DNA of 64,000 nucleotides from Methylotenera_A sp044222005 (GTDB lineage: Bacteria; Pseudomonadota; Gammaproteobacteria; Burkholderiales; Methylophilaceae), in contig JBGANY010000001.1 of the NCBI GenBank assembly GCA_044222005.1, forward strand, positions 310,001 through 374,000. The letters are read 5' to 3'. A program made the translations under genes and the position numbers. Below, piece by piece: positions 51,680 to 61,405 of this stretch; within the stretch, counting starts at the first letter, position 1, and each line of letters begins with the position of its first letter. Below the pieces are notes generated by a model. That model saw nothing but the letters and a program-made list of their open reading frames with translations, was not told the DNA's origin and did no database searches.

Positions 51680-52612
51680 TTAGAAGTAGCCTTCTTTCTT
51701 GCGTTGCTCCATGCTGGCATCAGAAGTTTGGTCGTCCAAACGTGTTGCACCGCGCTCGGTAATTGTTGTTGTTGCAGTTTCCAGTACAATTTTGCTCACA
51801 GTATCAGCATCGCTGATGACAGGCGCTGTACAGGTAATATCGCCGACGGTTCTGAAACGCACCTGCATGTTAATGATTTCTTCTCCCGCTCTAGGCGGAT
51901 TGATGACTTCACCGCTGGCTAGCGGAACATTGATTGGAACGATAGCACCGCCACGCATCACCACATCGCGTTGATGTGCAAAGTAGATGCTGGGTAAGCC
52001 TAGGTTTTCGCGCTCGATATATTGCCATACGTCCATCTCCGTCCAGTTGGAAATCGGAAATGCACGGATATTCTCGCCCTTATGCGAGCGGGCATTGTAA
52101 AGATTCCATAACTCGGGGCGCTGGTTTTTAGGATCCCACTGGCCGAATTCATCTCGGAAACTCATGATGCGCTCTTTGGCGCGCGCTTTTTCTTCATCGC
52201 GGCGTGCACCGCCAATGCAGCAATCAAACCCGAATTCTTCAATGGCTTCCAGCAGGGTGACAGACTGGTGCTTATTGCGTGGTTCATCGGGCGATTTGAG
52301 TACCACGGTACCGCGTTTCATCGAATCTTCTACCGAGCGTACAATCAATCGCTCGCCCAGTTCTGCTGCGCGCTGATCGCGGAAATCAATCACTTCCTGG
52401 TAGTTGTGGCCTGTATCAATATGCATGAGCGGGAAGGGGAAGCGGCCCGGGCGAAACGCCTTTTCCGCCAGGCGCAGAATGCATAGCGAATCTTTGCCGC
52501 CGGAAAATAACAGCACAGGATTGCTGCATTGGCCTGCGACTTCACGCAGGATGTGGATGGCTTCAGCTTCTAACCAATCCAAATGAGATAATGGTTGCTT
52601 TTTAATTGACAT
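51680..52612 (-). CDS. cysD: Sulfate adenylyltransferase subunit 2
   Basis: The 310-residue PP-loop ATP pyrophosphatase makes adenosine phosphosulfate from sulfate and ATP. The LLFSGGKDSLCILRLAEKAF motif is at about residues 34-53, with GGARRDEEKARAKERI and WDPKNQRPELW as further family blocks, and MEQRKKEGYF at the C-terminus. It is complete. It sits between cysH and cysN. Confidence 0.96.
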   Translation of the reverse strand: MSIKKQPLSHLDWLEAEAIHILREVAGQCSNPVLLFSGGKDSLCILRLAEKAFRPGRFPFPLMHIDTGHNYQEVIDFRDQRAAELGERLIVRSVEDSMKRGTVVLKSPDEPRNKHQSVTLLEAIEEFGFDCCIGGARRDEEKARAKERIMSFRDEFGQWDPKNQRPELWNLYNARSHKGENIRAFPISNWTEMDVWQYIERENLGLPSIYFAHQRDVVMRGGAIVPINVPLASGEVINPPRAGEEIINMQVRFRTVGDITCTAPVISDADTVSKIVLETATTTITERGATRLDDQTSDASMEQRKKEGYF

Positions 52613-52653
52613 TTCAATAACTTATATAATTATATTAATATTTAACTTTAAAT

Positions 52654-53418
52654 CTATTTCTTTACGTGAAGTCCACATTCTTTATTGTTCGGGTCTTCCC
52701 ACCACCATCTGCCGGCGCGCACATCTTCACCCACAGCAACCGCACGGGTGCATGGCGCACAGCCAATGCTCGGGTAGAACTGGTCGTGCAGTGCATTGTA
52801 AGGTACGTTAAACATGCGGATATATGCCCAAACTTCCTGCTCAGTCCAATCGCTTAATGGATTGAATTTCTCGAGCTTGTTCGCTTCGTCAAATTCGCGT
52901 ATCGGCAAGCTGGCGCGAGTGGTTGCCTGTGCAGCGCGCATGCCGGTAATCCACGCTTTTTTACCTTTTAGCGCGCGTTGCAGCGGCTCTACCTTACGCA
53001 TATGGCAGCAGCTTTTCCTTAGCTCAATACTGTTATAGAACGCATTGATGCCATGATTTCTTACATAAAACTCAACCGTTTGCGCTTGCGGAAAAAATAC
53101 ATTCAACTTGGTGTTGTAATGCTTTTCCACTTCGGCCATTAAGTTATAGGTTTCTGTTGGCAGGCGGCCGGTGTCGAGTGAGAATATTTCGATTCCCAGA
53201 TCGTAGTTAAGAATGATGTCCGTCAACACCATGTCTTCTGCCCCGAAGCTGTTGGCGAAGGTGATGTTTTCTGCGCCAAACTCTTTGGCCGCTTGATAAA
53301 GCACATCAAGCACCTCACCTTTTTTAGCGTTAACAGTAGCCTCGAGTGCATCAGTCAACGTTGGATTGGTGACAGGGTTGCTGGCCGCAGGTCTGAGCAT
53401 GGAGACGGTATCGCTCAT
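52654..53418 (-). CDS. cysH: Adenylylsulfate (APS) reductase, 4Fe-4S type
   Basis: The 254-residue protein reduces APS to sulfite. The two cysteine pairs of the iron-sulfur form are present (RKSCCHMRK near residue 138 and GCAPCTRA near residue 225), and the C-terminal catalytic cysteine is in ECGLHVKK. This makes it an APS rather than PAPS reductase, consistent with no cysC in the window. Its ATG overlaps the DUF934 stop codon by one base. Confidence 0.94.
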   Translation of the reverse strand: MSDTVSMLRPAASNPVTNPTLTDALEATVNAKKGEVLDVLYQAAKEFGAENITFANSFGAEDMVLTDIILNYDLGIEIFSLDTGRLPTETYNLMAEVEKHYNTKLNVFFPQAQTVEFYVRNHGINAFYNSIELRKSCCHMRKVEPLQRALKGKKAWITGMRAAQATTRASLPIREFDEANKLEKFNPLSDWTEQEVWAYIRMFNVPYNALHDQFYPSIGCAPCTRAVAVGEDVRAGRWWWEDPNNKECGLHVKK

Positions 53419-54035
53419 TATGCTGTCCTGTTATAGCGCTGAAACACCGGTCGCGGTTCATCCACGGCACCTTGGTAAGGTTCCGAGAAGTCATTCAGGC
53501 TGGCAATTGCATCTTGTGCGGAGCGATCGGCACGGATTTGAAAGCTGGTGAAGCCGCTGCGTTTTAAAAAGTACAGTTGATCCTTGAGCACGTCACCAAA
53601 GGCGCGCAGTTCATTTTTGTAGCCATAGCGCGTCCGTAAGAGCGTGCCAAGCGAGAAGATGCGTCCATCTGCAAAACGTTCTACGTGTATTGCGATAATG
53701 GGCAGGGCGTTTAAATCAGGCTGGTTCTCAAGCAGGTGCTCCAGAACCTCATGCGTAGACAGCCAAACGCCTACATCGCCTTGCTGGATGCGGTTTGTGA
53801 GCTCGTTTTTACGTGCGATAAACACGCTCAATGGCACGATAATTTTGCTGGTGGCGGGGATGGCGGTAGTTGCAATTTGCTCATCAGTGACGGTATTTTC
53901 ACCGGTGAGCTTAAACAGCACCACTTTGCCTGCTTGTTTACGTTCTTCCACCTGAGAAGCAGGAAGCTGGACCAGCGTCCATGCATCATCAACGATATTT
54001 GCAATGCCTTGATTTAACTGGATTAAGTTACTCAT
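53418..54035 (-). CDS. DUF934 family protein of the sulfate assimilation operon
   Basis: The 205-residue DUF934 protein has the typical VPLSVF (about residue 68) and C-terminal RADRSAQDAIASLNDFSEPYQGA blocks. DUF934 genes are regularly found between cysI and cysH in beta- and gammaproteobacteria, so a role in APS or sulfite reduction is likely, but the biochemical function is not established to my knowledge. It overlaps cysI by four bases and cysH by one, implying translational coupling. Confidence 0.88.
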   Translation of the reverse strand: MSNLIQLNQGIANIVDDAWTLVQLPASQVEERKQAGKVVLFKLTGENTVTDEQIATTAIPATSKIIVPLSVFIARKNELTNRIQQGDVGVWLSTHEVLEHLLENQPDLNALPIIAIHVERFADGRIFSLGTLLRTRYGYKNELRAFGDVLKDQLYFLKRSGFTSFQIRADRSAQDAIASLNDFSEPYQGAVDEPRPVFQRYNRTA

Positions 54036-55699
54036 GCTGCAACCTCTTCTTTTGCATACACGTTCGCTTTGAAGGGTGCTATGCCCAGGCGGCGCACAGT
54101 ATCGATAAAGCGTTCTTCAGGTGTACGTTCCATGATGTATACGTCAATCAGTTTTTGAATCACCTCAGGCATTTCTTCTGCAGAGAACGATGGCCCAATC
54201 ACCGTGCCCAGGCTGGCATCATTGCCTTGCTTGCCGCCGATTGAAACCTGGTACCATTCCGAACCGTCCTTGTCCACGCCCAGAATACCGATATGGCCAA
54301 CGCTGTGGTGCCCGCAACCGTTCATGCAGCCGGAAACATTCAGTTCGATGTCGCCGATGTCGTACAGATAATCGAGGTTGTCGAATTGCATCTGAATGGC
54401 TTCTGCAATCGGGATGCTTTTAGCATTTGCAAGGCTGCAGAAATCGCCGCCAGGGCAGCAGATAATGTCGGTAAGCAAGCCAATATTCGGTGTTGCCAGG
54501 CCGTTGGCACGCGCTTTTTCCCACAGCGCAAATAAATCGCTTAGCTTGACATCCGCCAGAATCAGGTTTTGTTCATGTGAAACACGCAATTCGCCAAAGC
54601 TGTATTGCTCAGCTAAATCAGCCACTGCCCACATTTGCTCGCTGGTAGCATCTCCGGGCGCTTTGCCGTGTGGTTTGAGTGAAAGCGTCACTGCGCGGTA
54701 ACCTGCTTGCTTATGCGGATGCACGCAGCGCTTCACCCAGGCTGCAAAAGCCGGGTTGCTGGCGACAGCCGCATCAAACCCTCCATCGTGCGTTGGCAAT
54801 GTTTCGTAAGGCATGGTTTCAAAATGTTGGCTGACACGCTTCAGTTCAGCCTCGGTAATGGTGTTTGGCGACCCTTTCAGGTACGCCCATTCAGCTTCTA
54901 CCTGGCTGCGGAATTCTTCGATGCCAAGCGCTTTTACCAGAATTTTGATGCGCGCTTTGTACATGTTGTCGCGGCGCCCGTGCAGGTTATACACGCGAAT
55001 AATCGCTTCGCAATAGGTCAGCGCATGCTGCCATTCCAGATGTTCACGTACCACGGAGCCCAGTATCGGCGTGCGTCCCAAACCGCCACCCACCCAGACC
55101 TTAATCGCCATCTTGCCTTGTGCGTCAGTATAGAACTCCAAGCCAATGTCGTGTGCCTGCACTATGGCGCGGTCGTGCTTGGTGCCGCTCACGGCAATCT
55201 TGAATTTGCGTGGCAGTAGCGCGAATTCCGGATGGAAAGTACTCCATTGGCGCATGATTTCCGCCATCGCGCGCGGGTCAATCACTTCATCGGGCGCAAT
55301 GCCAGCGAACTGGTCGGTGGTGATGTTGCGGATGCAGTTGCCGGAAGTTTGAATGGCGTGCATTTCAACGCTGGCAAGCTCGGCCAGAATCTCCGGCGTG
55401 TCTTCCAGTTTTGGCCAGTTCAATTGCAGATTTTGGCGTGTGCTGAAGTGACCGTAGCCTTTGTCGTAGTTTTTGGCAATATCGCCCAGTTTGCGCAACT
55501 GGCGGCTGGACAGCATGCCGTAAGGCACAGCAATGCGCAGCATAGGCGCGTGCCGTTGAATGTAAAGACCATTTTGCAGGCGTAATGGACGGAACTCATC
55601 CTCGGTCAATTCCCTTGCCAAAAAGCGGCGCGTCTGGTCCTTATACTGCGCCACGCGCTCATCGACAATTCGCTGGTCTATCGCATCGTATTTATACAT
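54032..55699 (-). CDS. cysI: Sulfite reductase hemoprotein (nitrite/sulfite reductase family)
   Basis: The 555-residue siroheme-4Fe-4S enzyme reduces sulfite to sulfide. The cluster cysteines are in CCPGGDFCSLA and SGCMNGCGHHSVGH, and the siroheme-site arginine-rich GYGHFSTRQNLQLNW and NCIRNITTDQ blocks are present. No flavoprotein subunit (CysJ) is in the operon, so electrons probably come from a ferredoxin or another donor. The start is ATG 55699. Confidence 0.94.
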   Translation of the reverse strand: MYKYDAIDQRIVDERVAQYKDQTRRFLARELTEDEFRPLRLQNGLYIQRHAPMLRIAVPYGMLSSRQLRKLGDIAKNYDKGYGHFSTRQNLQLNWPKLEDTPEILAELASVEMHAIQTSGNCIRNITTDQFAGIAPDEVIDPRAMAEIMRQWSTFHPEFALLPRKFKIAVSGTKHDRAIVQAHDIGLEFYTDAQGKMAIKVWVGGGLGRTPILGSVVREHLEWQHALTYCEAIIRVYNLHGRRDNMYKARIKILVKALGIEEFRSQVEAEWAYLKGSPNTITEAELKRVSQHFETMPYETLPTHDGGFDAAVASNPAFAAWVKRCVHPHKQAGYRAVTLSLKPHGKAPGDATSEQMWAVADLAEQYSFGELRVSHEQNLILADVKLSDLFALWEKARANGLATPNIGLLTDIICCPGGDFCSLANAKSIPIAEAIQMQFDNLDYLYDIGDIELNVSGCMNGCGHHSVGHIGILGVDKDGSEWYQVSIGGKQGNDASLGTVIGPSFSAEEMPEVIQKLIDVYIMERTPEERFIDTVRRLGIAPFKANVYAKEEVAA

Positions 55700-55768
55700 A
55701 ATTTCCTTGCTTGAAACTTAACCCATTATTTTAATCTAAAAAGTGCCAATTCAAAAATAAGCGCACGC

Positions 55769-56617
55769 TCAGGTTTTTTTCAGTCCCAGTTGCTTGTAAG
55801 CTACTAAAAACAGCAATACTGAAATTCCAAGCAATTGATTGAACTGCGGGAAAGCCAGTTTTTGACCTACATATACCAAAATCAGCGCTAGTACGGTGCG
55901 CACCCAATGCTCCGCAACCTTGGAGCTTAAATGGCTGCCAATCCAGATGCCGGGGATTGAGCCTATGAGCAAAGTTCCAAGCAATTGATAATGAACGGTG
56001 CCAATGCTGGCGTGGCCTAAACCTGCTACCAGGGTCAATGGTACGGCATGTGCTACATCGGTGCCCACAATTCGCGTAATCGACACCTTAGGATAGAGGA
56101 TAAGCAAGGCGGTGACGCCCAAAGCGCCGGCGCCGACCGAGGTCAGGGTCACCATAAAACCTAATGCCAAACCCAGGGTAACCGTTAACATCGGTGCATA
56201 TTGCGGGCTAACCCAGTGTTCCTTTTTGGATAGTTTCGTGAGCTGATTGCGAAACAGTACGGACAGCGAGGTGAGCAGCAAAGCAATGCCGAGCCAGAAT
56301 TTGATGCTGGCTACCGTGGCGTCAGAGGCAACGCCCGCATTTCTTAAGTATAGCGTGGTAATGATAGCGGCGGGAACGCTGCCATACGCAAGCAAGCGCA
56401 CAATTTTCCAGTCGATATTGCCCAGTTTCCCATGTGCAAAAATGCCTACTGATTTGGTGATGGAGGCATAGAGCAGATCCGTACCAACCGCTACAGCGGC
56501 TTTGACGTTAAAAAAAATCAGCAGAATGGGCGTCATGAGTGAACCGCCGCCGACGCCGGTGAGTCCTACCAGTAAGCCGACCACAAAGCCGGCAATAATG
56601 TAATAAGCAAAATCCAT
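55769..56617 (-). CDS. TauE/SafE family sulfite-type exporter
   Basis: The 282-residue protein has about eight membrane spans and the duplicated TauE motif (GLTGVGGGSLMTPILL near residue 18 and the matching SVGAGALGVTALLILYP near residue 160). At the head of the cys operon it may move sulfite or sulfate. Direction and substrate are not proven. cysI follows after 69 bp. Confidence 0.9.
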   Translation of the reverse strand: MDFAYYIIAGFVVGLLVGLTGVGGGSLMTPILLIFFNVKAAVAVGTDLLYASITKSVGIFAHGKLGNIDWKIVRLLAYGSVPAAIITTLYLRNAGVASDATVASIKFWLGIALLLTSLSVLFRNQLTKLSKKEHWVSPQYAPMLTVTLGLALGFMVTLTSVGAGALGVTALLILYPKVSITRIVGTDVAHAVPLTLVAGLGHASIGTVHYQLLGTLLIGSIPGIWIGSHLSSKVAEHWVRTVLALILVYVGQKLAFPQFNQLLGISVLLFLVAYKQLGLKKT

Positions 56618-56747
56618 GCGTTAGCTAATCTGGGTAAGTCATTAAGGCGCGTAATATATCAGTAATTGATATAATTATTTAATACTAATTTGTTATTTTG
56701 GTATATTATTTGGTTATAACGATTGCTTTAGCGAAAAGAGATTTTGT
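56618..56747. promoter_or_regulatory. Divergent cys operon / cysB control region
   Basis: This 130-bp A/T-rich gap contains the inverted repeat TATCA-GTAAT-TGATA (56658-56672) and a TTTGGTATATTATTTGGTTA direct repeat (about 56698-56718). CysB-type regulators bind such A/T-rich sites, so this is the expected operator for both directions. No unique promoter could be fixed. Confidence 0.45.
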
Positions 56748-57680
56748 ATGAAGCTTCATCAATTGAAATATATCCATGAGGTGGCCCGTCAGGGCTTGAG
56801 CATCTCTGCCGCGGCCGAGGCGCTGCATACTTCGCAGCCGGGCGTGAGCAAGCAGATTCAGATGCTGGAAGATGAGCTGAAGCTGCAGATTTTTCAGCGC
56901 AACGGCAAGCGCCTGACCGGCATCACCGAGCCTGGCAGGCATATTGTCAAGCTTGCGGCGACGGTGATGCTTGAAATGCAAAATATCAAGCGGGTAGGCG
57001 ACGAATTCAGCAAGGTGGAAACCGGTACGCTTACGATTGCGACTACACATACTCAGGCGCGCTATAAATTGCCTGCAGCGATCAAGCAATTTATCGAAAT
57101 GTACCCGCATGTCAAACTCAACATCCATCAGGGCAGCCCGAGCCAAGTCACTGCACAGGTGGCGAGCGGTGAAGCGGATATCGGCATTGCGACTGAAATG
57201 ATCAGCTCGGACGACCGGCTGTTGTGCCTGCCATGCTATGAATGGAATCGTTGCGTGGTGGTGCCGAAAGGGCATCGCCTGATTGATGCAGTGCCGCTTA
57301 CCTTGGCCAAAATCGCCAGTTTTCCGCTGATTACCTATGATTTTGCGTTTACCGGCAGCACTATTGTCTCTAAAGTGTTCCATGATGCCGGCGTGATGCC
57401 CAATGTCGTGCTGACGGCAATTGATGCTGACGTGATTAAAACCTATGTCAGCCTGGGGTTGGGGGTAGGCTTGATAGCGAATATGGCTTATGATGAAGAG
57501 CGCGACAAAGATTTGGTGCGTCTGGATTGCAGTCACTTGTTCCCGCCAAGCACGACCTACCTGGGTGTGCGCAAAGATGCCTTTTTACGCGGCTATCTTT
57601 ACGGCTTTATTGAGCTGCTTGCGCCTAAATACGACCGCCGGGCGGTGGATGAAGCAATGAAGGTGTATCGTACATACTGA
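56748..57680 (+). CDS. cysB: LysR-type sulfur assimilation regulator CysB
   Basis: The 310-residue protein has the N-terminal winged helix (MKLHQLKYIHEVARQGLSIS, then TSQPGVSKQIQMLEDEL) and the CysB/Cbl effector domain (TLTIATTHTQARYKLPAAIKQF, GEADIGIATE). The TTHTQARY block is characteristic of CysB, which senses O-acetylserine or related sulfur signals. It is divergent from the operon that it presumably activates. Confidence 0.92.
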   Translation: MKLHQLKYIHEVARQGLSISAAAEALHTSQPGVSKQIQMLEDELKLQIFQRNGKRLTGITEPGRHIVKLAATVMLEMQNIKRVGDEFSKVETGTLTIATTHTQARYKLPAAIKQFIEMYPHVKLNIHQGSPSQVTAQVASGEADIGIATEMISSDDRLLCLPCYEWNRCVVVPKGHRLIDAVPLTLAKIASFPLITYDFAFTGSTIVSKVFHDAGVMPNVVLTAIDADVIKTYVSLGLGVGLIANMAYDEERDKDLVRLDCSHLFPPSTTYLGVRKDAFLRGYLYGFIELLAPKYDRRAVDEAMKVYRTY

Positions 57681-57698
57681 TTTGAGTCTGGAACTAAC

Positions 57699-58250
57699 AT
57701 GAAGCAGCTTAAGGCTATCGTTGGCATTGCATTGGTACTGGTTCTGGGGGCATGCGCCAGCCAAAAGGCTGCGCAGCATGCCATGCTGCAGGCGATGCCC
57801 AACGGCTTGCCTGGCCTCGATTTGAACAGCGCTATTTATGAAGTGCCTGTGAAAGAAGGTGTCAGTTATCAGGACGTGCTGGATAGCCTGAAATTCATGT
57901 CCGAAGGCATGAATTTTGTGAATCCGGCCAACTTTCCGATTGGCGAGCATTTGACGCTGCGAGGTGTTGATCCGCAAGGTATCAAAGAGGTGCACTCGTT
58001 CTGCAATCTCAGCATGGGCACCGAGATTATGCTCGATCACCCCGAGTTTCTGGTATTCGCGCCGTGCCGTATCGCGCTGTATGAAAAACCGGATGCCAAT
58101 AAAAAAATGAAATTATTTTTGGCGCTGGATCGCCCAACGTATGATCTCAAAAGCATTAAAAATCCGACCGAGCGTGCCAAAAAATCAGCACAGGAGCTTG
58201 AGGATGCCTTGATCAAGCTGATGGATAAGGCGCGTAAAGGCGAAATCTAA
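57699..58250 (+). CDS. DUF302-like lipoprotein
   Basis: The 183-residue protein has a lipoprotein signal (VLVLGACAS, Cys19) and a domain resembling DUF302 (YEVPVKEGVSYQDVLDSLKFMSEGMNF, then FAPCRIALYEKPD). Two further cysteines (CNLSMG and APCR) may pair in the periplasm. Function is unknown. It starts 18 bp after cysB, so it may be on the same transcript. Confidence 0.8.
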   Translation: MKQLKAIVGIALVLVLGACASQKAAQHAMLQAMPNGLPGLDLNSAIYEVPVKEGVSYQDVLDSLKFMSEGMNFVNPANFPIGEHLTLRGVDPQGIKEVHSFCNLSMGTEIMLDHPEFLVFAPCRIALYEKPDANKKMKLFLALDRPTYDLKSIKNPTERAKKSAQELEDALIKLMDKARKGEI

Positions 58251-58290
58251 CCTATCATTTATCGCCACATAAATTAAATCCTTACATAAA

Positions 58291-59754
58291 ATGACCAATC
58301 CAATCCGAATCGCAAAAGCAGAAAACTTTCTTCATATATTGCCTAAAATGGCCAATCGGCATGGCCTGATCGCAGGCGCGACGGGCACAGGTAAAACTGT
58401 GACACTGCAGAGCCTGGCAGAAGGTTTTTCTGCGCTCGGCGTGCCGGTGTTCATGGCAGACGTAAAAGGCGACCTGTCCGGCATGAGCCAGCCGGGGGGC
58501 GGCAACCCAAAGGTTGATGCCCGGGTTGCACAGCTTGGCTTAAACGATTTTAAACCGCAAGCAAGCCCTGTGACATTCTGGGATGTATTTGGCCAAAAAG
58601 GGCATCCGGTGCGCACCACCATCGCTGAAATGGGCCCATTGTTATTGGCGCGCATGCTCAATCTAAACGATGTGCAGGGCGGCGTGATTAATTCCATCTT
58701 CAAGATTGCCGATGATAAGGGCTGGCTGCTGCTGGATTTAAAGGATCTGCGTGCCATGTCGCAGCACGCCGCAGAAAATGCCGCAGAATATCAAACCGAA
58801 TATGGCAATATTTCCGCAGCCAGCGTCGGCGCACTGCAGCGCGCCTTGCTGCAGATTGAGACTGAAGGCGGCGACCTGTTATTCGGTGAGCCGGCGCTGA
58901 ATCTGGATGACCTGATGCAAACCGATAGCCAAGGCCGCGGCGTGATCAATATTCTGGCTTCTGACAGGTTGTTCAATTCACCGCGCGTCTATGCAACGCT
59001 ACTGCTGTGGCTGCTTTCAGAGCTGTTTGAGAAGTTGCCGGAAGTAGGCGATCTGGAAAAACCCAAGCTGGTATTTTTCTTTGACGAAGCGCATTTGCTG
59101 TTCACTGATGCGCCACCGGCATTGATGCAGAAAATTGAGCAAGTCATCCGTTTGATTCGCTCCAAAGGCGTGGGCGTGTATTTTGTGAGCCAGAATCCAC
59201 TGGATATTCCGGATATTGTGCTTGGTCAGCTCGGAAACCGCGTCCAGCATGCTTTGCGAGCGTTTACGCCGCGCGATCAAAAAGCGGTGAAATCGGCGGC
59301 TGAAACCTTCAGGGCTAATCCTAAAGTGGATGTGACGACGGTGATTACCGAACTTGGCGTGGGCGAGGCTTTGGTGTCATTCCTGGATGAAAAAGGTATT
59401 CCGACGCCGGTTGAGCGCGCGTTCATTTGTCCGCCGCAAAGCCGCATTGGACCAGCGACAGATTCTGAACGGAGCTCAGTAATAAATAACTCGGTTGTGC
59501 GCGGCTTTTACGAAAAGCAAGTCGACAGGGAATCCGCCTATGAAGTGCTGAAAGCGCGCGCGGCGCAATCGGCAGAAACTGCAGAAGAGGGCAAAGGCTT
59601 CGATTGGGGTGGAGTTTTGGGCGGGGAGAAGAAGTCCAGCCGCTCAGATACGATTCTGGAGAGCGCGGCCAAATCGGCTGCACGTGCAATCGGCTCCCAG
59701 CTTGGCCGCAGCATCATTCGCGGCGTATTGGGCAGCATTCTGGGACGCCGTTAA
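58291..59754 (+). CDS. DUF853 / HerA-like ATPase (YjgR type)
   Basis: The 487-residue protein has a Walker A motif GATGTGKT at about residues 29-36, Walker B LVFFFDEAHLLF near residue 264, and a sensor arginine in HALRAFTPRDQK. These match the YjgR branch of HerA/FtsK-like ATPases. The C-terminus is Ser/Arg-rich. The cellular role is unknown. ftfL starts one base after its stop, so the two are translationally coupled. Confidence 0.88.
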   Translation: MTNPIRIAKAENFLHILPKMANRHGLIAGATGTGKTVTLQSLAEGFSALGVPVFMADVKGDLSGMSQPGGGNPKVDARVAQLGLNDFKPQASPVTFWDVFGQKGHPVRTTIAEMGPLLLARMLNLNDVQGGVINSIFKIADDKGWLLLDLKDLRAMSQHAAENAAEYQTEYGNISAASVGALQRALLQIETEGGDLLFGEPALNLDDLMQTDSQGRGVINILASDRLFNSPRVYATLLLWLLSELFEKLPEVGDLEKPKLVFFFDEAHLLFTDAPPALMQKIEQVIRLIRSKGVGVYFVSQNPLDIPDIVLGQLGNRVQHALRAFTPRDQKAVKSAAETFRANPKVDVTTVITELGVGEALVSFLDEKGIPTPVERAFICPPQSRIGPATDSERSSVINNSVVRGFYEKQVDRESAYEVLKARAAQSAETAEEGKGFDWGGVLGGEKKSSRSDTILESAAKSAARAIGSQLGRSIIRGVLGSILGRR

Positions 59755-59755
59755 T

Positions 59756-61405
59756 ATGCTTTCAGATATCGAAATTGCCCAGGCGGCCAAGCTTAAACCG
59801 ATTGTCGATATCGCTCAAACACTTAACATCAGCCCGGAAGATCTGGTGCCTTACGGGCATGCAATCGCCAAATTAAGTCCCGCATGTATAAACAAGTTGC
59901 AAGGCGGCTCTAACGGCAAGCTCATTCTGGTCACCGCGATCAGTCCTACGCCGGCAGGCGAGGGTAAAACCACGACCACGATTGGTTTAGTTGACGCGCT
60001 GAACAAAATCGGTAAACAAGCGGTCGTGTGCATTCGTGAGCCATCGCTTGGCCCTGTATTCGGCATGAAGGGCGGTGCTACTGGTGGTGGTTACGCGCAG
60101 GTGGTGCCCATGGAAAACATCAACCTGCATTTTACCGGCGATTTTCATGCCATTACGGCCGCCAATAACCTGCTGGCGGCCTTGATCGACAATCACATTC
60201 ACCATGGCAACGCGCTGAATATTAAGGATATTACCTGGCGGCGCTGCATGGATATGAATGATCGCGCCTTGCGGAATGTGACAATCAATCAGACGCAAGC
60301 ATACGAAACTGGTTTTGATATCACGGTGGCCAGTGAAGTGATGGCGATATTTTGCCTGGCAGAAAATCTGGCCGATTTAAAAACGCGTCTTGGCAATATT
60401 CAGGTGGCGACAGATGCAGCCGGAAAGCCTGTATTGGCGAGCGATCTGCAGGCACAGGGTGCGATGACAGCTTTGCTTAAGGATGCTTTTCTGCCCAATC
60501 TGGTGCAAACATTAGAGCACACGCCAGCCATCGTGCATGGTGGCCCGTTTGCCAACATCGCACATGGCTGCAATTCGGTGATTGCAACCAAAACCGCCCT
60601 GAAACTGGCGGATTATGTGGTGACCGAAGCGGGGTTTGGTGCTGACCTGGGCGCGGAGAAGTTTTTTGATATCAAGTGTCGCAAAGCTAATTTGCAGCCG
60701 GATGCGGTAGTGATTGTTGCGACTATTCGCGCATTAAAGTATCACGGTGGTGCGGACTTAAAAGAACTCAATCAGGAAAATGTAAACTGTTTATTAAATG
60801 GAATCAAAAATATAGAAAAACATATTAATAATTTACATGAGCTATTCGGCATGCAAGTAATTGTGGCGGTTAATCATTTTGTGCAGGATACGCAAGCAGA
60901 AATTGATGCTTTAATGGGTAGTGTTGAAAAACTGGGCTGTAAAGCAGTGGTGTGTAAACACTGGGCGAATGGTGGTGCGGGCGCGACCGAATTGGCGCAT
61001 GAAGTGGTGAATACGCTTGCACAAAATAAATCAGGTTTTAAGTTTTTGTATCAGGACGACGTTTCTTTGCAGACAAAAATCGAAACGATTGCAAAAAAGA
61101 TCTATGGTGCAGACTCCGTCGAGCTAAGCCCAAAAGCAGCAGAAAAATTAGCAATGCTGGAGAAGCGGTACGCACATTTTCCCATTTGCATTGCAAAAAC
61201 ACAGTATTCATTTTCATCTGATGCCACTTTGCGTGGTGCGCCCACCGGGCATACGCTGACTGTGAACGATCTGCGGCTTTCACGCGGTGCAGGCTTCATC
61301 GTGGCTATTTGCGGCAAGATCATGACCATGCCGGGCTTGCCGAAGTCGCCGGCCAGCGAGCGCATCAATGTGGATGAAAGCGGCAACATCACAGGTTTGT
61401 CTTAA
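59756..61405 (+). CDS. ftfL: Formate-tetrahydrofolate ligase
   Basis: The start is ATG 59756 (MLSDIEIAQAAKLKPI); longer in-frame starts lie within the ATPase gene. The 549-residue enzyme links formate to tetrahydrofolate with ATP, connecting formate and the one-carbon assimilation pathway of methylotrophs. TPTPAGEGKTTTTIG is the P-loop-like site, with EPSLGPVFGMKGGATGGG and the C-terminal KIMTMPGLPKSPA also present. The loop after ALRNVTI is about five residues shorter than the usual GLGG...GVPRE form, which may be natural. Also known as fhs. Confidence 0.95.
   Translation: MLSDIEIAQAAKLKPIVDIAQTLNISPEDLVPYGHAIAKLSPACINKLQGGSNGKLILVTAISPTPAGEGKTTTTIGLVDALNKIGKQAVVCIREPSLGPVFGMKGGATGGGYAQVVPMENINLHFTGDFHAITAANNLLAALIDNHIHHGNALNIKDITWRRCMDMNDRALRNVTINQTQAYETGFDITVASEVMAIFCLAENLADLKTRLGNIQVATDAAGKPVLASDLQAQGAMTALLKDAFLPNLVQTLEHTPAIVHGGPFANIAHGCNSVIATKTALKLADYVVTEAGFGADLGAEKFFDIKCRKANLQPDAVVIVATIRALKYHGGADLKELNQENVNCLLNGIKNIEKHINNLHELFGMQVIVAVNHFVQDTQAEIDALMGSVEKLGCKAVVCKHWANGGAGATELAHEVVNTLAQNKSGFKFLYQDDVSLQTKIETIAKKIYGADSVELSPKAAEKLAMLEKRYAHFPICIAKTQYSFSSDATLRGAPTGHTLTVNDLRLSRGAGFIVAICGKIMTMPGLPKSPASERINVDESGNITGLS

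Noticed and set aside
51553..51789. A 78-residue minus-strand frame across the cysD-cysN gap with an ALRGAQNPHV segment
   Set aside because: It is read through repeat copy E; the same peptide pattern appears in copy D (14265-14456), so it comes from the shared repeat core rather than from a conserved protein.
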